A DNA stretch of 13,980 nt from an uncultured bacterium. Its GTDB lineage: Bacteria > UBA4055. A program made the translations under genes and the position numbers. Under the pieces are notes generated by a model, which was not told where the DNA came from, did not search any database, and worked only from the letters and a program-made list of their open reading frames with translations. The first letter of the stretch is position 1; each line of letters begins with the position of its first letter. Location of the stretch: contig CALMWI010000070.1 in the NCBI GenBank assembly GCA_937873545.1, forward strand, positions 1 to 13,980, written 5' to 3'. Of this stretch, positions 8,365-13,980 are shown piece after piece.

Positions 8365-9624
8365 TTAAAGACTTGTTGAGATCGGGTATCTGTCCAGTAT
8401 CTCCTCTCTTGACCTTCCGAGAATATCATATTTTTTTCCGACTCTGATGAACGCATCGAGAGCTTTTTCCAGATGTTCTGTTTCATGCGCGGCAGAAATC
8501 TGGGTTCTTATCCTTGCCTTTCCTTTGGGAACTACCGGATAGAAAAATCCTATCGCATAAACACCTTCCCCATATAGATCTGCTGAAAATTCCTGGGCCA
8601 GTTTTGCATTAAAGAGCATAACCGGTACGATCGGGCTTCCCGTGTTGGTTAAAATGAATCCTGCCTCTCTCAATCCCTTTTTCCAGAATTCTGAATTAAT
8701 TTCCAGCTTGTCTCTTCTGTCAGTAGATTCCATTATCATGCTCATTACTTTAAGAACACCACCGACAACAACAGGTGAAATTGAATTTGAAAAAAGATAC
8801 GGCCTGGATTTCTGCCTTAAGATCTCGATTATCTCCTGTCTGCCTGAAATACATCCGCCTGAAGCACCACCCAGAGCTTTTCCGAAGGTTGTGCTTATAA
8901 TATCTACTTCGCCCATGACATTGTGAAGTTCATGGGTACCGCGTCCGGTCTTTCCGATAAATCCGGTAGCGTGCGAATCGTCAACCATGACAAGAGCTTT
9001 ATACATTTTTGCAAGTTCACATATTTTATCTACATGGGCGACTATTCCGTCCATTGAAAATACGCCGTCGGTCACTATCAGCTTTATCCTGAAATCTTTT
9101 TCTTCTTCGAGTTTAAGCTGAAGATCGTCCATGTCGTTATTTGCGTACCTTATTTTTTTTGCCTTGCAGAGTCGGGTGCCGTCGATTATTGACGCGTGGT
9201 TCAGTGAATCTGTAAAGATCGCGCAGTCTTCATCAAGAAGAGCTTCGAAAATCCCGAGATTAGCATCAAATGCCGAAGAGTATAAGATCGTGTCGTCCAT
9301 TCCCAAAAAGAGCGACATTTTGTTTTCGAGATCGACATGTATATCCTGAGTTCCGCATATGAAACGGACAGAAGACATACCATAACCTCTTGTATCAAGA
9401 GTTTCTTTTGCGGCTTTGATAACTTCAGGATGGTTTGACAGTCCGAGATAATTATTAGAGCAGATATTAATTATTCCATCTTTGTTAACTCCTTTCGGGT
9501 ATTCAACATCGATGCTTGCGAATTGTGGGGATTGTATCTGTTTTTCCTGTTTGTAAAGGTTCTGTTCTCTTATAAATGAAATCTGCTGGATGTAATAATT
9601 TTTCAGCTCTTTATCAAATGCCAT
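8365..9624 (-). CDS. kbl: KBL-family glycine C-acetyltransferase (copy 1, canonical active site)
   Basis: This 419-residue PLP enzyme of the alpha-oxoamine synthase family should join acetyl-CoA and glycine to give 2-amino-3-ketobutyrate (or the reverse, in threonine breakdown). The match to E. coli KBL is close through INICSNNYLGLSNHP, VRFICGTQDIH, LNHASIIDG, RYANNDM and TDGVFSMDG. The PLP residues are in place: His143, Ser190, Asp215 and His218 in VDDSH, and the Schiff-base Lys249 in TTFGKALGGASGG; RIRTQ near the C-terminus should bind the substrate carboxylate. It is slightly longer than the E. coli enzyme (398 residues), with a short C-terminal tail. Ala118 replaces the Cys usual before the PLP-stacking Phe119. 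AGAAGG (9632-9637) lies 7 nt before the ATG. It opens the unit leading into the kinase, after a terminator that ends the previous unit. No threonine dehydrogenase (tdh) is adjacent. Confidence 0.92.
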   Translation of the reverse strand: MAFDKELKNYYIQQISFIREQNLYKQEKQIQSPQFASIDVEYPKGVNKDGIINICSNNYLGLSNHPEVIKAAKETLDTRGYGMSSVRFICGTQDIHVDLENKMSLFLGMDDTILYSSAFDANLGIFEALLDEDCAIFTDSLNHASIIDGTRLCKAKKIRYANNDMDDLQLKLEEEKDFRIKLIVTDGVFSMDGIVAHVDKICELAKMYKALVMVDDSHATGFIGKTGRGTHELHNVMGEVDIISTTFGKALGGASGGCISGRQEIIEILRQKSRPYLFSNSISPVVVGGVLKVMSMIMESTDRRDKLEINSEFWKKGLREAGFILTNTGSPIVPVMLFNAKLAQEFSADLYGEGVYAIGFFYPVVPKGKARIRTQISAAHETEHLEKALDAFIRVGKKYDILGRSREEILDRYPISTSL

Positions 9625-9680
9625 GAAATTACCTTCTAATTATTATTGTATATAATTTAACACTATTTTCTAAAAAACAC
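9625..9680 (-). promoter_or_regulatory. Likely promoter region of the kbl1-kinase-hsp20-lon unit
   Basis: This AT-rich gap lies between the terminator of the upstream unit and the copy-1 KBL start, so a promoter is expected here. On the minus strand it contains TATATACAAT, which includes TACAAT (5 of 6 to a sigma-70 -10 box), but no convincing -35 hexamer at 16-18 nt. The assignment rests mainly on position. Confidence 0.35.
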
Positions 9681-9714
9681 AAACCGCAGAACAAATAATT
9701 TAGTTCTGCGGTTT
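9681..9714 (-). terminator. Rho-independent terminator after copy-2 KBL
   Basis: AAACCGCAGAAC (9681-9692) and GTTCTGCGGTTT (9703-9714) form a perfect 12-bp stem with a 10-nt AT loop. On the minus strand the stem is followed by GTGTTTTTT, a typical U-tract, whereas the plus-strand side lacks a comparable T-run. It lies about 20 nt beyond the stop codon of the copy-2 gene and separates the two kbl paralogues into different transcription units. Confidence 0.9.
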
Positions 9715-9733
9715 TATATAAGCTTTTACGGGA

Positions 9734-10981
9734 TCAGTTTCCGTACATTGCGATTATTTCCTGCTTGGTCTTGCCGAGAATATCGAATTTTTTTCCAACT
9801 TTTATAAAAGCTTCGAGAGCTTTCTCAAGATGGTGAATTTCGTGTCCGGCTGAGACCTGGGTTCTGATCCTTGCCTGTCCCTGCGGAACGACAGGGAAGA
9901 AAAATCCGATCGCGTAAACTCCTTCTTCGTAAAGAGCTTTCGAGAAATCCTGAGATAATTTTGCGTTGAAAAGCATGACAGGAACAATCGGGGTATCGCC
10001 TTCTTTTAAAACGAATCCTGCTTCGGCAAGCCCATTTCTCCAGAATTCGGTATTTTTTTCGAGTTTATCTCTTCTTTCTGTGCTTTTTGAAAGAATGTCC
10101 AACACCGTATTCACACCTGATACGACGACAGGAGCTATTGTGTTCGAGAACAAATACGGTCTGGCTTTCTGACGGCACATTTCAACGAGCTCTTTTCTTC
10201 CTGAAACACATCCGCCTGATGCTCCGCCTAGAGCTTTTCCGAAAGTTGTGGTAATAATATCTATCTTGCCCACAACTCCGCATTTTTCATGCGTTCCTCT
10301 TCCTGTTTTTCCTATAAATCCTGACGAATGGGATTCGTCAACAAAAAGCATCGCGTCGTATTTTTCGCAAAGAGCGACCATTTCGTCAAGTTTTGCTGTA
10401 TCGCCGTCCATTGAGAAAACGCCGTCCGTTATAACGACTTTTAATCTTTTATCAGCATGAAGCTGAAGTTTTTCTTCAAGATGAGCCATGTCGGAATGCT
10501 TGAAAGTGTCGTGCAGCGCGGCGCAAAGTCTCATCCCGTCGATAATAGAGGCGTGAACGAGCCTGTCGGATATCATAACATCGTCAGCGGTCAAGATCGC
10601 TTCAAAAACGCCTGCGTTAGCATCCATGCAGGAAGGGAACAGAATAGTATCTTCAGTGCCTAAAAATTTAGTCACTTTCGCTTCAAGTTCCTTATGAATA
10701 TCCTGTGTTCCGCAGATAAAACGGACGGATGACATTCCGTAGCCTCTTGAATCAAGACCGGCATGCGCAGCCTTTATAACATCGGGGTGACTTGAAAGTC
10801 CGAGATAGTTGTTCGCGCACATATTTATAACTTTTTTTAAATCAGATCCCATCGGAAATTCGACTTCTATGTCGGCAGCCTGAGCTGAATGAATAGGTCT
10901 CTCCTGCTTGAAAATGCCTTTTTCTTTTATCTCATTAAGAGTGCCGGTATAAATACCACGGATTTTATCACTGTAAGCCAT
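9734..10981 (-). CDS. kbl: KBL-family alpha-oxoamine synthase (copy 2, diverged active-site surroundings)
   Basis: The protein has 415 residues and aligns without gaps to copy 1 over at least the first 300. The PLP residues His143, Ser190, Asp215, His218 and Lys249 (TTFGKALGGASGG) and the RIRTQ motif are kept, so it is probably an active acyl-CoA or acyl-carrier:amino-acid C-acyltransferase. Several residues next to the cofactor differ from copy 1 and E. coli KBL: Val142 for Asn before His143, Met119 for the PLP-stacking Phe, FKHSDM for RYANNDM, and VDESHS for VDDSHA. FKHSD- and VDE-type motifs are more typical of other alpha-oxoamine synthases, so substrate preference may have shifted; glycine C-acetyltransferase remains the closest named match. 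AAGGAG precedes the ATG and only 10 nt separate it from the acyl carrier protein gene. It is the last gene of the acs-acp-kbl unit, just before a strong terminator. Confidence 0.9.
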   Translation of the reverse strand: MAYSDKIRGIYTGTLNEIKEKGIFKQERPIHSAQAADIEVEFPMGSDLKKVINMCANNYLGLSSHPDVIKAAHAGLDSRGYGMSSVRFICGTQDIHKELEAKVTKFLGTEDTILFPSCMDANAGVFEAILTADDVMISDRLVHASIIDGMRLCAALHDTFKHSDMAHLEEKLQLHADKRLKVVITDGVFSMDGDTAKLDEMVALCEKYDAMLFVDESHSSGFIGKTGRGTHEKCGVVGKIDIITTTFGKALGGASGGCVSGRKELVEMCRQKARPYLFSNTIAPVVVSGVNTVLDILSKSTERRDKLEKNTEFWRNGLAEAGFVLKEGDTPIVPVMLFNAKLSQDFSKALYEEGVYAIGFFFPVVPQGQARIRTQVSAGHEIHHLEKALEAFIKVGKKFDILGKTKQEIIAMYGN

Positions 10982-10991
10982 TTTGCTCTCC

Positions 10992-11237
10992 TTATTTTAT
11001 ATACTCGTTAACGAGAGCGCATATCTTGTTCACAGTGTCAAAAGCTTCCGGAGTCGCTTTGTCGTCGGGAATAGATATCTTGTATTTGTTCTCAAGAAAT
11101 CTTTTTAATGATACCATTGAGAATGAGTCCACGATCCCGCCTGAAATAAGCGGAGAATCGTAAGATAATACTTCGTCTTCGTCTTCGAGGTACTCGTTGA
11201 TCACATACTGCAACACGATGTCTTTCATTTCTGCCAT
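10992..11237 (-). CDS. Discrete acyl carrier protein
   Basis: This acidic 81-residue protein has the length and four-helix pattern of a carrier protein. Ser38 in GGIVDSFSMVSL is the expected 4'-phosphopantetheine attachment site; the motif is DSF rather than the DSL of fatty-acid AcpP, a form seen in dedicated carriers such as DltC. FLENKYKISIPDD after the site and FDTVNKICALVNEYI at the end match helices II-IV. It would carry an acyl or aminoacyl group as a thioester. AGGAG (11245-11249) lies 7 nt before the ATG. It lies between the acetyl-CoA synthetase gene (49 nt upstream) and the KBL-like gene (10 nt downstream), so it may pass an activated acyl group between them; that is inference. No fatty-acid synthesis genes or phosphopantetheinyl transferase are nearby, which argues against it being the housekeeping AcpP. 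Confidence 0.9.
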   Translation of the reverse strand: MAEMKDIVLQYVINEYLEDEDEVLSYDSPLISGGIVDSFSMVSLKRFLENKYKISIPDDKATPEAFDTVNKICALVNEYIK

Positions 11238-11286
11238 TTTGATACTCCTGTTTTTTTATTTTAATTTTTTTCTAATTAATTCGAGT

Positions 11287-12990
11287 CTAATCGTCATCTA
11301 GCGTTGAAGTATCGCCGATGTCCTGACCCCATTCCTGAGCCCTGAGCATCCTTCTCATGATCTTGCCGCTTCTGGTTTTCGGAAGCTTGTCAAGATATTC
11401 TATCTCCTGAGGCATTGCGAGCGGTGACAGTTTTTTTCTGATGAAGTTCATGATCTCAAGTTCAAGGTCATCGCCCGGTTCAAATCCGGGTTTTAAGGTA
11501 ACGAAAGCTTTTACGACTTCCATGTTCACTTCGTCCGGTTTTGATACGACAGCAGATTCTGCTACTGCAGGATGCTCGAGAAGAGCGGATTCGACTTCGA
11601 ACGGACTGACAAGATGGCCGGCTGTGTTTATGACATCGTCATCCCTTCCGACGAACCAGTAGTATCCGTCTTTATCTATTGTAGATTTATCTCCGGGCAG
11701 ATACCATCCGTTGGCGAATTTTTTCTTATAAGTTTCTTCCGCATTCCAGTATGTCCTCATCATGGAAGGCCATCCGGGTCTGAATCCGATAAGACCGGGT
11801 TTATTCGGTTCCGTGATCGGTTCAAATGTTTTTTCGTCAAGAACGGCTGCTGTTATTCCAGGGAAAGGTTTTCCCATCGAGCCCGGTTTTATTTTCATAC
11901 CGGGATAATTTGTGAGCATCATCGAACCGGTTTCGGTCTGCCAGTAGGTATCGTAGAAAGGTTTTCCGAATACTTTTTCAGACCAGATCACAGCTTCGGC
12001 ATTAAGAGGTTCGCCGACACTCGCAAGATGTCTTAATGAACTAAGGTCGAACTGCTTTACAAGATCGGAGCCTGCCTTCATCAATGATCTGATGGCCGTA
12101 GGAGCGGAATACCACATTGAAACTTTATTCTTCTCGATGAATTTATACCATGCTTCCGCTGAAAAACCTGCGTCGAGAACGCACTGGGTAGCTCCGTTTG
12201 ACCATGCGCCGATGATACCGTATGATGTTCCGGTGACCCATCCCGGATCTGCCGTACACCAGTAAATATCGCTGTCCTGAATATCCAGAACCCATTTCGC
12301 GGTCAGATACTGTGACATGATGGAATAATGAACATGTTTTACACCTTTGGGCAAACCTGTCGTCCCTGAAGTAAAATGCAGAACTGAGGGCGACTCGGCA
12401 GTTGTCGGATAAATTTCGAATTTATCTATCATTTCGGCTTTTTCCAGATCAAAAGCTATCTCTCTTTCTTTTAGAGGTTTCAGTCCGTCGTGATCTACGA
12501 TAATAATATGTTCAAGAGAAGGCATTCTCTCAAGCAGCTTTCTTACTTTTCCGACATGTTTTCTCTGTGTGATTATAGCTTTTGTTTTCGCGCTGTCAAG
12601 CCTTACGAATAACGATTCGTCGCCGAAAGCTGAAAACAGGGGCTGTGCAATAGCTCCGATCTTTAGAACGCCCAGAAATCCGAGGTACAGTTCAGGTATT
12701 TTGTCCATAAATAGACATACCCTGTCTTCATTTTTTACACCCAGTCCTCTAAGAAAATGACCGATCGTGTTCGTAGCCTTTCTGATTTCGTCGAAAGTGT
12801 ATCTTTTCTCTTCGCCGGCGTGACCTTCCCATATCAAAGCTGTTTTATTTGCTTTGCCCATCTGACAGATCCTGTCTGTGCAGTGCCATCCGATATTGAT
12901 GATATCGCCTTTTTTGTAATCAAGCTCTTTTTCAGCAATTTCCCAGCTGAAATTTTTAATTCTTTCTTCGTAGGAACCGATGTTTGACAT
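11287..12990 (-). CDS. acsA: Acetyl-CoA synthetase, AMP-forming (AcsA type)
   Basis: This ANL-superfamily enzyme converts acetate, ATP and CoA to acetyl-CoA through acetyl-AMP. The 567 residues match the short Bacillus-type AcsA (about 570) rather than the 650-residue Acs. Visible motifs: phosphate loop TSGTTGLPKG (207-216), WCTADPGWVTGTSYG, SVGEPLN, DTYWQTETGS (347-356), Asp434 in LPGD, hinge GRDDD (448-452), and PKTRSGK with catalytic Lys543, the residue acetylated in regulated Acs enzymes. Trp350 aligns with the Trp that limits the pocket to acetate in Salmonella Acs, so acetate, perhaps propionate, is the likely substrate. AAGGAG (12999-13004) is 8 nt from the ATG at 12990 but only 2 nt from an in-frame ATG at 12996, so the 12990 start is preferred. 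It heads the acs-acp-kbl unit and follows the acetate permease gene, consistent with acetate uptake and activation. Confidence 0.95.
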   Translation of the reverse strand: MSNIGSYEERIKNFSWEIAEKELDYKKGDIINIGWHCTDRICQMGKANKTALIWEGHAGEEKRYTFDEIRKATNTIGHFLRGLGVKNEDRVCLFMDKIPELYLGFLGVLKIGAIAQPLFSAFGDESLFVRLDSAKTKAIITQRKHVGKVRKLLERMPSLEHIIIVDHDGLKPLKEREIAFDLEKAEMIDKFEIYPTTAESPSVLHFTSGTTGLPKGVKHVHYSIMSQYLTAKWVLDIQDSDIYWCTADPGWVTGTSYGIIGAWSNGATQCVLDAGFSAEAWYKFIEKNKVSMWYSAPTAIRSLMKAGSDLVKQFDLSSLRHLASVGEPLNAEAVIWSEKVFGKPFYDTYWQTETGSMMLTNYPGMKIKPGSMGKPFPGITAAVLDEKTFEPITEPNKPGLIGFRPGWPSMMRTYWNAEETYKKKFANGWYLPGDKSTIDKDGYYWFVGRDDDVINTAGHLVSPFEVESALLEHPAVAESAVVSKPDEVNMEVVKAFVTLKPGFEPGDDLELEIMNFIRKKLSPLAMPQEIEYLDKLPKTRSGKIMRRMLRAQEWGQDIGDTSTLDDD

Positions 12991-12998
12991 GAACATTT

Positions 12999-13004
12999 CT
13001 CCTT
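12999..13004 (-). promoter_or_regulatory. Ribosome-binding site deciding the acsA start
   Basis: AAGGAG on the minus strand. Spacing is 8 nt to the ATG at 12990 and 2 nt to the in-frame ATG at 12996, so translation should start at 12990 (Met-Ser-Asn). Confidence 0.75.
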
Positions 13005-13122
13005 GATTGATTTATTTTAACTTAATTAATCCAATTGCCTCATTAAGGACAATTAATTTATGTTTTTATTATCATTAAATCAAACAAATTCTTATTTAAT
13101 TTTATGCTTTATTATATAAAAA

Positions 13123-13142
13123 AAGCCCTCTTTTGAGGGCTT
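13123..13142 (-). terminator. Rho-independent terminator after satP
   Basis: AAGCCCTC (13123-13130) and GAGGGCTT (13135-13142) form a perfect 8-bp stem with a 4-nt loop. On the minus strand it runs straight into a run of T (plus-strand A-run 13118-13124), 14 nt after the satP stop. It separates satP from the acs-acp-kbl unit. Confidence 0.92.
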
Positions 13143-13156
13143 CAGTAAAAATCCGT

Positions 13157-13747
13157 TTATTTTTTTACAGGACCTAAAGGCATTACGACTTTACCGTAAA
13201 CCTCATTCAGTACCTGAGCAAAGCTTGTGTACAATGCGCTCAGACCGCATATTATACCTTCCCATGCCGCAAAATGTTTGATCGCCACACTTCCTGTGAA
13301 ATCTGCAATAGCCAAAAGGAAAAACAGCAATACCAAAGATCCGAATACAAATTGAAGCGCTTTACTGATCCTTAATGTTCCTATGAACATAAAAACAGTA
13401 TAAATTCCCCACAGTGTAAGGAAGTATCCCATCGAAATCGCATCGGCTGGTTCTGAAAGACCCATTTTTGGAAGTGTCCATATCGCAACGAGACACATCC
13501 AGAAAGCCCCGTAGGAAGTAAAAGCGACAGTACCGAAAGTATTATTCTTTTTCCATTCCATCATACCGACAAAAAGCTGCGCAAGTCCGCCGACCAGCAG
13601 TCCCATTCCCATGATAACGCTTGTAAGAGGTATCACTCCGGCGTTGGCAAGATTTAAAAGTATTGTCGTCATACCGAAACCCAACAGACCCAGCGGTGCC
13701 GGATTTGCGGTGGTATCAATCATTCTCATTTCCTGTATTTCTTTCAC
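13157..13747 (-). CDS. satP: Acetate/succinate permease, SatP (GPR1/FUN34/YaaH family)
   Basis: This 196-residue inner-membrane protein has six hydrophobic segments (roughly 19-38, 42-62, 73-92, 103-121, 128-147, 153-174). It carries the family signature NPAPLGLLGFG near residue 15 and matches E. coli SatP (188 residues) closely through GFGMTTILLNL, NTFGTVAFTSYGAFW, LQFVFGSLVLLF and the terminal EVYGKVVMPLGP. The family moves acetate and succinate, probably with protons. The start is a GTG at 13745-13747 with GAGGAG 6 nt upstream; an ATG at 13749-13751 is out of frame. A sigma-70-like promoter lies just upstream and a strong terminator just downstream, so it is probably monocistronic. Its position before an acetyl-CoA synthetase suggests the two serve the same acetate pool. 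Confidence 0.95.
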   Translation of the reverse strand: MKEIQEMRMIDTTANPAPLGLLGFGMTTILLNLANAGVIPLTSVIMGMGLLVGGLAQLFVGMMEWKKNNTFGTVAFTSYGAFWMCLVAIWTLPKMGLSEPADAISMGYFLTLWGIYTVFMFIGTLRISKALQFVFGSLVLLFFLLAIADFTGSVAIKHFAAWEGIICGLSALYTSFAQVLNEVYGKVVMPLGPVKK

Positions 13748-13753
13748 GCATAT

Positions 13754-13759
13754 CTCCTC
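13754..13759 (-). promoter_or_regulatory. Ribosome-binding site deciding the GTG start of satP
   Basis: GAGGAG on the minus strand, 6 nt before GTG (13745-13747). This supports GTG over the ATG at residue 7 of the frame, which has only a weak AGGA directly before it. Confidence 0.65.
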
Positions 13760-13781
13760 AATTTATTTTTTTTGGCGCGGA

Positions 13782-13809
13782 AATATAATGAAATAAATAA
13801 GATTTGCAA
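13782..13809 (-). promoter_or_regulatory. Sigma-70-type promoter for satP
   Basis: On the minus strand TTGCAA (13804-13809, 4 of 6 to the -35 consensus) and TATATT (13782-13787, 5 of 6 to the -10 consensus) are separated by 16 nt. Transcription would begin near 13775, about 28 nt before the GTG start. The region is AT-rich, so chance matches are possible. Confidence 0.5.
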
Positions 13810-13816
13810 ATGTTTT

Positions 13817-13980
13817 TTATCTACCCAGATAATATTTAGCGATCTCGTTGTCCTTATCAAGTATGATAACTCCTGCGAAGATCTTCAAAGCCTCATCCTT
13901 GTCGCCTTTAAGGAATTTGCTTTCGGCTAATATATTCAAAAACACTACATTAGTAGGAAAAACGGCCAGCATTTTATCTG
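13817..13980 (-). CDS. C-terminal end of a repeat-like protein (5' part outside window)
   Basis: An open frame enters from the right edge and ends at TAA (13817-13819), giving 54 residues. It contains NILAESKFLKGDKDEALKIF and ends DKDNEIAKYYLGR. The alternation of small and hydrophobic residues with GDKDEALKIF is typical of a TPR helix pair, so this is probably the last repeat of a TPR protein. There is no visible terminator in the 69 nt before satP. Function cannot be judged from this fragment. Confidence 0.7.
   Translation of the reverse strand, partial: DKMLAVFPTNVVFLNILAESKFLKGDKDEALKIFAGVIILDKDNEIAKYYLGR

Noticed and set aside
9201..9398. 65-residue minus-strand frame inside copy-1 KBL
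   Set aside because: It is an alternative frame of a strongly conserved coding region and shows no family resemblance or ribosome-binding site of its own.
8365..10981. Serine palmitoyltransferase pair for sphingolipid synthesis, suggested by the neighbouring ACP and acyl-activating enzyme
   Set aside because: Both enzymes have the KBL-type TTFGKALGGASGG lysine region and VRFICGTQDIH, not the FSKS-type lysine motif of bacterial SPT, and the activating enzyme looks acetate-specific. Kept only as an analogy for ACP-dependent chemistry.
11572..12036. 154-residue open frame on the plus strand
   Set aside because: It lies wholly inside acsA on the opposite strand, its peptide resembles no protein family, and there is no supporting context. 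It is a shadow of the real gene.
13111..13116. TATAAT on the minus strand just after the satP terminator, as an acsA promoter
   Set aside because: A -35 box would fall in the terminator hairpin, where no TTGACA-like sequence is present, and the site is over 100 nt from the acsA start.
13784..13789. Perfect TATAAT on the plus strand
   Set aside because: There is no plus-strand gene to serve and no good -35 partner; it overlaps the minus-strand satP -10 region and is explained by AT-rich sequence.
1..13980. CRISPR array, tRNA/rRNA, IS element or prophage
   Set aside because: All gaps are under 170 nt and no direct-repeat array, structural RNA signature, transposase or phage gene is present.

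Overview
This is an AT-rich bacterial chromosomal segment in which every supported gene lies on the minus strand, so transcription runs from high to low coordinates. Short intergenic gaps, Shine-Dalgarno sites (GGAG, AGGAG) before most starts, a lipoprotein signal and a classical secretory signal peptide point to a bacterium with an outer envelope. The phylum cannot be fixed from the sequence. Large Ser/Thr kinases fused to NTPase and helical-repeat regions, together with many TPR proteins, are common in FCB-group, spirochaete and deltaproteobacterial-type genomes, but that is only a hint. No phage, IS, CRISPR, rRNA or tRNA feature was seen, and no intergenic gap reaches 300 bases.

Reading in the direction of transcription, the right edge holds the C-terminal end of a repeat-like protein (13817-13980). 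Next comes satP (13157-13747), an acetate/succinate permease with its own plausible promoter and a strong terminator (13123-13142). Then follows a tight three-gene unit: an AcsA-type acetyl-CoA synthetase (11287-12990), a discrete acyl carrier protein (10992-11237) and a KBL-family alpha-oxoamine synthase (9734-10981), closed by a perfect 12-bp-stem terminator (9681-9714). Together these suggest acetate uptake, activation to acetyl-AMP/acetyl-CoA, and condensation of the acetyl group with an amino acid such as glycine. The carrier protein in the middle is the unexplained part.

After the terminator a second unit begins with another KBL paralogue (8365-9624) that keeps the canonical KBL active-site sequence more faithfully. 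It runs with gaps of under 20 nt into a 1253-residue Ser/Thr kinase/STAND-like NTPase/helical-repeat protein (4584-8345), a small heat-shock protein (4155-4565) and Lon protease (1771-4143). This places a signalling kinase beside two protein-quality-control genes.

The left part carries a secreted TPR protein (633-1691) and the N-terminal 199 residues of a lipoprotein with an SH3-like segment and a charged helix (1-598), probably envelope proteins transcribed together.

The most interesting elements are the acs-acp-kbl cluster without a threonine dehydrogenase, the two diverged KBL copies split between two transcription units, and the unusual kinase (HFD instead of HRD, imperfect Walker A) upstream of hsp20-lon.
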